DNA from: a virus
Virus record (IMG/VR): IMGVR_UViG_3300032116_001366
Span: 1-22,977 of that record
DNA: 22,977 nt
Strand: one strand, 5' to 3'
A model generated the notes under the pieces. It searched no databases. It saw only the letters and a program-made list of their open reading frames with translations, and was not told the DNA's origin. The position numbers and the translations under genes were made by a program. Shown in pieces: positions 13,591 to 20,072 of this stretch (within the stretch, counting starts at the first letter, position 1; each line of letters begins with the position of its first letter).

Positions 13591-13870
13591 AGAAGCTGAG
13601 TATCCGCTTTGCGTGATCGCGGTCGTTGACCAGATGCACCTTCCAGCCTGCGGCTGCGTATCGCTTATGCTCGCGGGCTTGGAGTGGGTCTGCTGCGTTT
13701 CTGCCGGGGCGCTTGAATTCGATCATCACCAGTTGCCCGTCACGAAAGAAGAAGCGGTCAGGGCACCCACGCCGACCGACATACTGCATCTTGCGGACCA
13801 GCCACCCCTCGCCTTCGGCCCATGTCACCACGTCATCTTCGACGCTGGCTTCGAGTTCCTGCTGTGCCAC
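13583..13870 (-). CDS. VRR-NUC domain nuclease
   Basis: A 95-residue stand-alone VRR-NUC (PD-(D/E)XK) nuclease. GTG at 13870 is preferred because it falls 1 base after the polymerase stop and gives a product starting VAQQELEASVEDDVVTWAEG, exactly where the domain begins; an upstream ATG at 13960 would bury 90 bases in the polymerase gene. The active-site pattern is visible: E near residue 11 (VEDD), GCPDRFF with the metal-binding Asp, and the E-x-K pair in VMIEFKRPG. Related phage enzymes act on branched DNA, and small ones often pair with SNF2 helicases, as here. Resolution of replication or packaging intermediates is the likely job. Confidence 0.9.
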   Translation of the reverse strand: MAQQELEASVEDDVVTWAEGEGWLVRKMQYVGRRGCPDRFFFRDGQLVMIEFKRPGRNAADPLQAREHKRYAAAGWKVHLVNDRDHAKRILSFYD

Positions 13871-13871
13871 G

Positions 13872-15803
13872 TTACACCGCCAGTGCGAACCAGAGGGGTG
13901 CGCTCCATTTATACAACCTGATCGGCTTGATGGGGTCGGGGCGACGGTCGAAGCCGACATCCATAAGCGTTTCGCGCGCTTCCTGAATGTAGCGCTCGTA
14001 GTCGATTAGGTGCGCGGGAAACTCGTCGGGCAGATCCATCATCGGAATGCAGCCGTCAGACTTCGGAACCTTCTTGAAGTTGCCAGTGCGCGGGTCAGGC
14101 TTCTTGTAGAAGATTTCCTCGCCGTCGATCCCCCAGATGTAGCGCACGACCTTTCCGAGATATTGACCGCGCCATGTCCCGCCGCCTTGCACGTTCACCA
14201 CGGTCACGAAGCCCCTGATGTCGGTGCAGCCGCGTATCGTGTCTTCGATAGGAACTCCCTTCGTGATGAAGTCCACCACGGCGTCCGAGACGATGGTAGC
14301 TTGGGGGTTCTTCATCAGAGTACCGCGCTTATCCTTGACGCGGCCATTCTTGTCGCGCTCGCGCCACGGGTTTGCAATGGCACCTTTCAGCTTTGCTGAG
14401 CCGTCTGGTTTGACCGCGATGTAGGTGTTGACCGACTGGTTGTAGAGGGCTGAATATTCGGTATCCTCAAGCACGAATCCAGTGTCGGCTTCCCACTGCT
14501 TCGTGATGCCCTTGAGCGTGTCTTCCAGATCGACAGGGCAGCGGAACACCACGCCATCGGTGTTGGCCGACACGACCGAGATACCGGCGCGCTCGGCCCG
14601 CTCGATGAGCATGAGCAGCGACAACTGACCTGTCAGTGTCACGGCAATGAGCAGGTGCGGTGCGTAGAGGATGGAATACTTTGACCCCAACTTCCCGAAG
14701 ACTCCGTTCAAGGCGATCTTCATGCCCTGATCGACCACCTTGTTGCCTGCCTGCTTGGCGGCAATACGGTCGTCCCTGATCTTGCGATACACGTCGAGGA
14801 ATACCGGCCCGAGCGACTTCGGATACAGGCCCGAGCCGAGAATGATCGCCGGATAGTAGCTGGCGACATCGTAATCTCGCATGAAGTGTTCTTCGTCGGC
14901 GTGAACCGCACGGTTCTTCTCGGTGCTGTGCAGCCCGCCAATACCCATCGCGTAGGTGGTGTCTCCAATGATAATATTCGCGTCACTCAACCACTTCGGC
15001 AGTTCGACCTTACCTTCGCGGGTGACATAGAACTCGGTGCCGCGAACGCGCTCCAAGATGCTGTGCAACTGGTCGCTCTCGAACGCCAGATAGGGCGGCA
15101 CCTTGTATTGAAACGAGGTTCCCGATGGCGTCTCGACCTTGTTGACGCGCTGCCCTGTTACCTGCTCGACGCGCTTCTTGATGATACCTTCACCAATCTG
15201 CGAGTCCGACTTGGACAGGAAGTCAGTCTCGTATTCCTTGGACAGCAGGGCGCGCATTTCCAGCGCCTCGCGCAACTCGTCGAACAGAGAATGCGTGTTG
15301 ATGAGGTCGTTGCCCATGTAGGACAGCACATGATCCATTTCTTCTTCGGTCAGGTGCGTGTCGGGGTCGTATGGAAGATCCTGCATCTTCTTGGCGTGCA
15401 TCCGGCCTGCGAGCGTCTTCAGCGACGCAAAAGCGTTCGGCTGCGGCTCGATGAGGTCGATGAAACTCCATTTGCGAGGCACCACCAGTCCGAGTTGCTG
15501 TTCGACCATCCAGTATTTCACGCCGCCGACAATGATGCGGTCGTTGGTGCGCTTCAGTTGCTCGTTGTCCTGCCCGTCGATCACTGCGGCGCACATCGGC
15601 GCGTCGTATGACTGCCAGTTGTAGCCGACGATAGTGTTGTTCCTGAGCAGCGACACCAAGCGGTCGCGGTCGATCTGGCGACGACGACTATGCTCCATCA
15701 CCAGCGTCTTCCCATCGCTGACACGGCGGAAACCGATGGACCAAAAATTTTTATAACACTCAGTGTCGCTAATAAGCGTTTTTTCCGCGTCGAAGAAGGT
15801 CAT
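13872..15803 (-). CDS. Family-B-like DNA polymerase with 3'-5' exonuclease domain
   Basis: The probable replicative polymerase, 643 residues. The N-terminal exonuclease shows D13-x-E15 (SDTECY), N62 to D67 (YNWQSYD) and a YMGND segment near 162-166. The polymerase motifs are A at 311-321 (YDVASYYPAII), B at 362-370 (KIALNGVFG) and C at 412-417 (SANTDG). Motif C lacks the classical DTD-S wording, having N-T-D-G, but keeps the key aspartate. The protein is shorter than cellular family B enzymes and has no obvious terminal-protein insertion. The ATG at 15803 overlaps the exonuclease stop (ATGA). The neighbours are the SSB, DUF2800 nuclease and exonuclease found with phage replisomes. Confidence 0.88.
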   Translation of the reverse strand: MTFFDAEKTLISDTECYKNFWSIGFRRVSDGKTLVMEHSRRRQIDRDRLVSLLRNNTIVGYNWQSYDAPMCAAVIDGQDNEQLKRTNDRIIVGGVKYWMVEQQLGLVVPRKWSFIDLIEPQPNAFASLKTLAGRMHAKKMQDLPYDPDTHLTEEEMDHVLSYMGNDLINTHSLFDELREALEMRALLSKEYETDFLSKSDSQIGEGIIKKRVEQVTGQRVNKVETPSGTSFQYKVPPYLAFESDQLHSILERVRGTEFYVTREGKVELPKWLSDANIIIGDTTYAMGIGGLHSTEKNRAVHADEEHFMRDYDVASYYPAIILGSGLYPKSLGPVFLDVYRKIRDDRIAAKQAGNKVVDQGMKIALNGVFGKLGSKYSILYAPHLLIAVTLTGQLSLLMLIERAERAGISVVSANTDGVVFRCPVDLEDTLKGITKQWEADTGFVLEDTEYSALYNQSVNTYIAVKPDGSAKLKGAIANPWRERDKNGRVKDKRGTLMKNPQATIVSDAVVDFITKGVPIEDTIRGCTDIRGFVTVVNVQGGGTWRGQYLGKVVRYIWGIDGEEIFYKKPDPRTGNFKKVPKSDGCIPMMDLPDEFPAHLIDYERYIQEARETLMDVGFDRRPDPIKPIRLYKWSAPLWFALAV

Positions 15804-16360
15804 CCGAAGATGTCATCCTCATCATCGGTCGCTACGGCACGGCTTCCCTTCAGCGCCATCCACATTTCCGAAACCCAGCGAGCCTGCGACTTCGCATCAT
15901 CGAGCGCATTGTGCGCTACGCCCTGCTGCACCTTGGTATCGACGCCCAGATGCGAGCCGAGATCCTTGATGGTGCGACAGTCGCGCACGTCCCAGAACTT
16001 CCACGGGGCGCTGCCACCCAATCGCCCGTAGGTGTATTCAAGGATGGTGATGTCGAAAGTCGCCCCATTGCCCCAAACAGGTGAACCGCTGCGGTAGTAA
16101 GCGTCGAACCGCTTCAACGCATCAAAGACACTTTCGCCACCTTTGATCGCGGCCATGCGCGCAGCGTCTCCCTGCTGCATCCACCACTTCACGGTACTAC
16201 CATCCGCTCTCCCGACCTTGAAGGAATCTTCAATGTTGATGGAAGCGTAAAACTCGTCACCCAACTTGCCAGTATCGGGGTCAAAATAGACCGCTCCGAT
16301 GGCGACAACCGGCGCGTCGAAACGCTGACCCATTGTTTCAAGGTCAATCATAATGTGCAT
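15800..16360 (-). CDS. DnaQ/RNase T-like 3'-5' exonuclease with acidic C-terminal tip
   Basis: A 186-residue DEDD exonuclease. ATG at 16360 is chosen because GGGA lies 8 bases upstream and the product then begins MHIMIDLETM; the upstream ATG at 16390 adds ten residues with no homologous look. D6 and E8 (IDLET) form the first acidic pair, the NGATFDI segment carries the second Asp, and AHNALDDAKSQA carries the final H and D. The phage T4 DexA-like group is the best match in style. The C-terminus ends DDEDDIFG. Coupled translation with the polymerase suggests a proofreading, trimming or recombination role. Confidence 0.9.
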   Translation of the reverse strand: MHIMIDLETMGQRFDAPVVAIGAVYFDPDTGKLGDEFYASINIEDSFKVGRADGSTVKWWMQQGDAARMAAIKGGESVFDALKRFDAYYRSGSPVWGNGATFDITILEYTYGRLGGSAPWKFWDVRDCRTIKDLGSHLGVDTKVQQGVAHNALDDAKSQARWVSEMWMALKGSRAVATDDEDDIFG

Positions 16361-16414
16361 AAGAAATTCCCGAAAAGTGAGGGGCGACACCGCAGCGCCG
16401 CCCCAAGGTGGAAG

Positions 16415-17128
16415 TCAGCCGAACAGATCGTCGTCGTCCGAGCCACCCGACGCGGTGTCACCATCGTCGAGGTCGTCCAGATCGTCATTCAGATCGTCGA
16501 AGTCATCAGCATCCTCGTCGCTGATACGGTAGCCACCGGCCATGCGATCACCAGTCTGACGCGACCGGATGAGGTGAATGGTGCTGAAGATGCCGTCGCC
16601 GCCGTTGTCAGCGCCGGTCACACCGTAGAACTCGACCTTCACATCAGCATAACAGCCGCTGTAGCACACATCGAGAATCTTGCTGTTCGACGCCTCAGCA
16701 CCCTTGTCGGGATTCCAGACCCAGTTCTTCTTGCGATCCATGATCGCAGGACGCTTCGGGTTCTTGGTGCCACCGGGGCCGTAGCCGGGAACGACCATGC
16801 AGCCCGCGTAGCCGGTGTAAACCTCATCATCGGCATTGGTGAACTTCTCACCCTTGCGATACTGGATACGCTTCGGATCGTCTTCGAGGATCTTCTTCCA
16901 CTTGTCGGGCTTGCCCCACGTTTCTTCCGACGCTGCGGTGATCGCAGCCAACACGGCCTTCTTGTTGGCTTCGAATTCCGGCGTACTGGGTTCGAGCAGC
17001 AGGTTGCAGCCGTGCTTCGGCACGCCGTTCTTGACGGTCGCCTTGGCCTCACCGAGCGAGTCAGTGAAGGACAGGCGCACGTTCTTCAGCGTGGCGATGC
17101 GGGGGTTCTTCTTCTTTTCATCAGTCAT
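16415..17128 (-). CDS. Single-stranded DNA-binding protein, DUF2815 (Enc34 type)
   Basis: A 237-residue protein of the phage Enc34 SSB family (formerly DUF2815), which has an OB-like fold and coats single-stranded DNA. ATG at 17128 has GGAG 7 bases upstream, and the product begins MTDEKKKNPRIATLKNVRLS, the normal family start. Visible landmarks are HGCNLLLEPSTPEFE, then KWKKILEDD, GCMVVPGYGPGG and the C-terminal FSTIHLIRSRQTGDRMAGGY. The tail after about residue 200 is strongly acidic, with DDFDDLNDDLDDLDD and a final SDDDDLFG, as in SSBs that recruit partners with an acidic tip. It lies between the DUF2800 nuclease and the exonuclease genes. Confidence 0.93.
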   Translation of the reverse strand: MTDEKKKNPRIATLKNVRLSFTDSLGEAKATVKNGVPKHGCNLLLEPSTPEFEANKKAVLAAITAASEETWGKPDKWKKILEDDPKRIQYRKGEKFTNADDEVYTGYAGCMVVPGYGPGGTKNPKRPAIMDRKKNWVWNPDKGAEASNSKILDVCYSGCYADVKVEFYGVTGADNGGDGIFSTIHLIRSRQTGDRMAGGYRISDEDADDFDDLNDDLDDLDDGDTASGGSDDDDLFG

Positions 17129-17166
17129 ACAGTTACTCCGTGGCACAGTGGCACAGTTTCTCAGTG

Positions 17167-18435
17167 TCAATCGTCGTCCAGATCGTCGAAGTCCCCTGCG
17201 TCTGTGAACGACTCCAGCGCGGGTCTATCGTCAGCTTCGTCAACCAGTGTCGGCTTGCGAGCGCCTACGATTACGTGTTCCTCGAAGATGGGCTTCCAAT
17301 CCTCGGGAGAGATAGCCTTACCCGCTTGTGTTGGGGTAATCAATTTCTTGGTGAAACTTTTCTCAGCGAGACGGGCAGTCAGCGCCTTCTCAGCCGCCTT
17401 CGGGTCTTTCCACTTGTCGGGGTTCTTCCGACCCTCGACCAGTTTCAGACCCGCTGTGTCGTCGCCGTTCATCGCCGCTTGGAACAGACTCGCATGAACG
17501 CTTTCGAGCCACTTCTTGATGAGCGGCGCATGTTCCATAATGACGCGGCGACGTGCTGGCGTGAAACCCTGTGGATCTGGGAGCGCCAAGTCTTCCAGAT
17601 CGTCGAGGTCGCTGAAGTCGTCCAGTCCAAGGAAGGACAGATTGAACTTGTGATAGGCGTCGCAGTCGTCTTTACCAGCGCACCACAGACACGCATCGAC
17701 GCTGGGATTGCGCGGCGGCTCGGGCTGGCGTGTCGCCTCTGCTGCGGCTCGGGCTTCCTCGCCAAACTCTAACAGTTCTCCGAGCGTCACCGTCCAAAAG
17801 CCGCCACCTGCTGCGTTGCGCGGCTGGTCGATGTGGATGGTCACGGGGAACGCCGGATCGGTGATGTGCGATGCGTACTTCTTCCATGCCCCGAGCGCGT
17901 AGAGGCGCAGTTGCTTGTTGCCGACTGCTTGAACCGCGATGCCCCTGCCCCATTTGAGGTCAGACACGAGGATTCCGCTGTCAGACAAGATGACACGATC
18001 CATCGTCCCGAACTGGTTCTCCCCGAGCCAGTCTGAGAGATCGACGCGCGCTTCGCCGTAGAACGTGCCTTCCTGCTCTCGAATCCAGTCGATGCCGGGT
18101 TGCAGTGCGTCGGCGTCGTCCTCAGTCCATGTGAACGACCAGTTGACCGTTTCCACTTCGTCGGTCTTGATCCACCTGCCCGACGAGTCCTTCACGCTTT
18201 TGCGGCGCTTGCCGGTGATGTTCGTCACCGTGCCAATCATGTCGTAGGCGTCGAAGCCGTGGGTCAGGCAGAAGTCGCTGATCGCATGGGCTGCGGTGCC
18301 CTCGGCTGCGGCCTCATTGTCTTCGTTGAGGTACTGCGCGTTGACATCAGGATAGGCGGCGCACTGCATCCAGCCCGAAGCTGATGATGGAGAGAGTTTG
18401 GCGTGGGCGGTGTAGTCGCGCTGCTCAACAGTCAT
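17167..18435 (-). CDS. DUF2800 Cas4-like PD-(D/E)XK nuclease
   Basis: A 422-residue protein. ATG at 18435 overlaps the previous gene's stop (ATGA) with AGAGG upstream, and gives MTVEQRDYTAHAKLSPSSAS; a longer start at 18465 is less likely. LSPSSASGWMQC opens the DUF2800/Cas4-like fold, followed by the EGTAAH helix. The nuclease core at about residues 145-175 includes GTMDRVIL and LVSDLKWGRG, with Asp and Lys as metal-site residues. A cysteine cluster (CLWCAGKDDC, near residue 255) resembles the Fe-S anchor of Cas4/AddB-type nucleases, although the fourth cysteine may lie at the N-terminus. Such genes almost always neighbour DUF2815 SSBs. The C-terminus is acidic (GDFDDLDDD) without the LF ending. 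Confidence 0.92.
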   Translation of the reverse strand: MTVEQRDYTAHAKLSPSSASGWMQCAAYPDVNAQYLNEDNEAAAEGTAAHAISDFCLTHGFDAYDMIGTVTNITGKRRKSVKDSSGRWIKTDEVETVNWSFTWTEDDADALQPGIDWIREQEGTFYGEARVDLSDWLGENQFGTMDRVILSDSGILVSDLKWGRGIAVQAVGNKQLRLYALGAWKKYASHITDPAFPVTIHIDQPRNAAGGGFWTVTLGELLEFGEEARAAAEATRQPEPPRNPSVDACLWCAGKDDCDAYHKFNLSFLGLDDFSDLDDLEDLALPDPQGFTPARRRVIMEHAPLIKKWLESVHASLFQAAMNGDDTAGLKLVEGRKNPDKWKDPKAAEKALTARLAEKSFTKKLITPTQAGKAISPEDWKPIFEEHVIVGARKPTLVDEADDRPALESFTDAGDFDDLDDD

Positions 18436-18830
18436 CCGTACCTCTTCTGTGCCCATGCCGACCAAGCGTCGATAAGTTCCTGCAATGTCGAGAAGCGTTC
18501 GTCACCGACAAATCGCAGATTGGTCGGATCGCCCTCGAATTCGAATGCGTCGGTGTTGCAGAGAAGTGTCGCGCAGAGCAGTTGCCCCGGTGTACCCTTG
18601 AAATTGGGATCACAAGACGGCGGGACCGGACTCTGGTTCAACCGCACCAAAAAGCAGATGATTTCCAAATCCAACTTCTCGAAATATCCCCCGCAGTGGA
18701 CCCCGAGCCAATCCCACGGGTCGAATTGTGTGATGGCCTCATCGTCAGTTTCTCGCTGACACCTAGCGCGAAATGCTGCTTCCCGTTCGTCTTCATACGC
18801 TTGTAGCGCGCGATACTCTTTCCAACCCAT
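18432..18830 (-). CDS. Hypothetical early protein, 132 residues
   Basis: The frame starts at ATG 18830 with GGGAG upstream and ends in an ATGA overlap with the DUF2800 gene, so it is part of the early leftward operon. The product begins MGWKEYRALQAYEDEREAAF, a charged helix. A middle part follows with FDPWDWLGVHCGGYFEKLD and then CDPNFKGTPGQLLCATLLC, giving six cysteines in all. It ends in a helix, ELIDAWSAWAQKRYG. The cysteines do not form clean CxxC pairs. I do not recognise the family. Location suggests a DNA-metabolism accessory. Confidence 0.75.
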   Translation of the reverse strand: MGWKEYRALQAYEDEREAAFRARCQRETDDEAITQFDPWDWLGVHCGGYFEKLDLEIICFLVRLNQSPVPPSCDPNFKGTPGQLLCATLLCNTDAFEFEGDPTNLRFVGDERFSTLQELIDAWSAWAQKRYG

Positions 18831-18854
18831 TATCTCATCACTCCCTCAAAAGGA

Positions 18855-18888
18855 TTGCCCCGCCACACAGTCCCATGCAGCGGGGCAA
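18855..18888 (-). terminator. Hairpin after the first early gene, partial terminator
   Basis: TTGCCCCGC (18855-18863) and GCGGGGCAA (18880-18888) form a perfect 9-bp stem with a 16-base loop. On the minus strand the tail is TCCTTTTG. It sits between the acidic-tailed protein gene and the rest of the operon, so it may attenuate downstream transcription so that the first gene is made in excess. Confidence 0.6.
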
Positions 18889-18893
18889 ACTCA

Positions 18894-19508
18894 TCAGCAG
18901 AACAGATCGTCGTCGTCTTCGGCAGCGGCTTCAGCGACCTGCTCGACCACCGGCTCATCCTGAAGCGGATCGCCAGCAAAGTCATACGGGGCGTCATAGT
19001 TGACCGGCAGACCCTTCACATGGCGCTTGAGGAAGAACATCGCCTTGTCTTCGTCTTCGGGCTTCAGTTCGCTCATCTTCCCCGCTCCGAAGTGACCAAG
19101 GATTCCCATGATGGCGACACCGCGCTTCTTGTGTTCGTCGCTACCCTTCTCGGCCTTGTCCAGCCACCGCTTCGACACGTCCTTGAACGGCGGCGGTGCG
19201 TCAGGCGCGGCGGCAGGGGTTTCAGACGCAGTTGTGGCAGCGGCCTCCCCAGACGCCGTGTCGGCAGGTTTTTCGGATGTAGTCGGGGTATCGGTCGCGG
19301 GGGTCTCCGCTGCGGGTTCGGCTTCCGGCTCGGGGTTCTTCTTCGGGCGACCGCGAGTCGGCTTGTCGGGGTTTCCCGCCGCCACCTTCTCGATTGCGGC
19401 CTGCTGACCAGCCAGCAGTCGCTCCTGATTGTGTGCGACCTTTTCCATGATCGCGGCGAGAGCGGTCATCGCCTCGGTGTTGGCGGTGAGTGCTTGTTCA
19501 AGGCTCAT
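18894..19508 (-). CDS. Acidic-tailed, coiled-coil early protein (possible replication scaffold)
   Basis: A 204-residue protein, first gene of the leftward early operon. ATG at 19508 (MSLEQALTANTEAMTALAAI) is preferred because GAAGGGA precedes it; in-frame starts at 19529 and 19625 lack a ribosome-binding site, and 19625 lies upstream of the predicted promoter. Residues 1-45 form a helix or coiled coil. Residues 50-110 are a Pro/Ala/Glu-rich linker with a basic GRPKKN patch. A compact domain follows (KDVSKRWLDKAEKGSDEHKK, then ILGHFGAGKMSEL). The C-terminus is DDDDLFC, almost the same as the SSB tip. The coding bases for the two tips are nearly identical as well (GAACAGATCGTCGTCGTC). Function is unknown; a scaffold or SSB competitor is inference. 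Confidence 0.8.
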   Translation of the reverse strand: MSLEQALTANTEAMTALAAIMEKVAHNQERLLAGQQAAIEKVAAGNPDKPTRGRPKKNPEPEAEPAAETPATDTPTTSEKPADTASGEAAATTASETPAAAPDAPPPFKDVSKRWLDKAEKGSDEHKKRGVAIMGILGHFGAGKMSELKPEDEDKAMFFLKRHVKGLPVNYDAPYDFAGDPLQDEPVVEQVAEAAAEDDDDLFC

Positions 19509-19590
19509 AGGTAAGTTGGTCCCTTCCATGTTGGGGTTGATGTTTTTCGACGTTCCGGTGCGGCTGTGAGCCAACGCCGAGTCGCTGCAC

Positions 19591-19619
19591 CTTAAAGCAC
19601 AGCGGCGTTGCTGTTTCAA
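19591..19619 (-). promoter_or_regulatory. Leftward early promoter (pL-like)
   Basis: On the minus strand TTGAAA (19619-19614), a 17-base spacer and TTTAAG (19596-19591). The -35 lies in GGTTGAAAC, one half of the repressor operator. It would drive the long replication operon down to the helicase. The rest of the non-coding gap 19509-19713 holds only this control region and leader sequences. Confidence 0.6.
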
Positions 19620-19648
19620 CCCCATAGTGAAAAAACCATCACCACAGG

Positions 19649-19678
19649 GTTGAAAAGTGTTTCGGCTGGCGCTACACC
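19649..19678 (+). promoter_or_regulatory. Rightward early promoter (pR-like) with overlapping operator
   Basis: TTGAAA (19650-19655), a 17-base spacer and TACACC (19673-19678). The operator GTTGAAAAGTGTTTCGGC (19649-19666) covers the -35 element and most of the spacer, so repressor binding would block RNA polymerase. It serves the Cro-like and primase genes; transcription should start near 19685. Confidence 0.65.
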
Positions 19679-19713
19679 CCTAACCGAGAAACCTTCAACT
19701 AGGAGAATACCCA

Positions 19714-20025
19714 ATGGCGTCCAGCCGCCGCGATCAGTGGGCCGATGGCCCGCTCTACACGTTCCTCAACGACATTTTCCCCACCTACCGGACAGTCCTC
19801 GGCAAGTTCGACGTGCTTCGTCTCGCCAAGGAAATGGGTCTGTCACATGAGGCCGTCTACAAGTGGCTGCGCAAGCGCGAGGGTCGCTGCCTGACGCCGC
19901 AGAACGCCGAACGGATTCTCGAACTCGCGCTCGAATCGCCCAATGTCGATGCGCTGGTGGACAGCGGCGAACCACGACCGACGATTCGTGACTTCGACAT
20001 CTTCGTCTATGGCAAGGCCACCTGA
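19714..20025 (+). CDS. Cro-like helix-turn-helix protein
   Basis: A 103-residue protein, first gene on the rightward early transcript, starting at ATG 19714 with AGGAG 8 bases upstream. The segment FDVLRLAKEMGLSHEAVYKW is a helix-turn-helix: LAKEMGLS, then recognition helix HEAVYKWLRK. The following TPQNAERILELA helix is typical of XRE or Cro-type regulators. The C-terminal 35 residues (ALVDSGEPRPTIRDFDIFVY) are extra. By position it is the anti-repressor or Cro equivalent, opposing the repressor at the shared operators. The two proteins differ greatly in sequence, so shared operator binding is inferred from genetics of similar phages only. Confidence 0.82.
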   Translation: MASSRRDQWADGPLYTFLNDIFPTYRTVLGKFDVLRLAKEMGLSHEAVYKWLRKREGRCLTPQNAERILELALESPNVDALVDSGEPRPTIRDFDIFVYGKAT

Positions 20026-20072
20026 CGCTCCGCTTTCTTCAGGACTTACACCTATGAAAGCGGGACGATTTT

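Noticed and set aside
13871-13960. Upstream extension of the VRR-NUC gene to 13960
   Set aside because: The extra 30 residues lie wholly inside the polymerase gene and precede the domain start; GTG at 13870 fits the polymerase stop.
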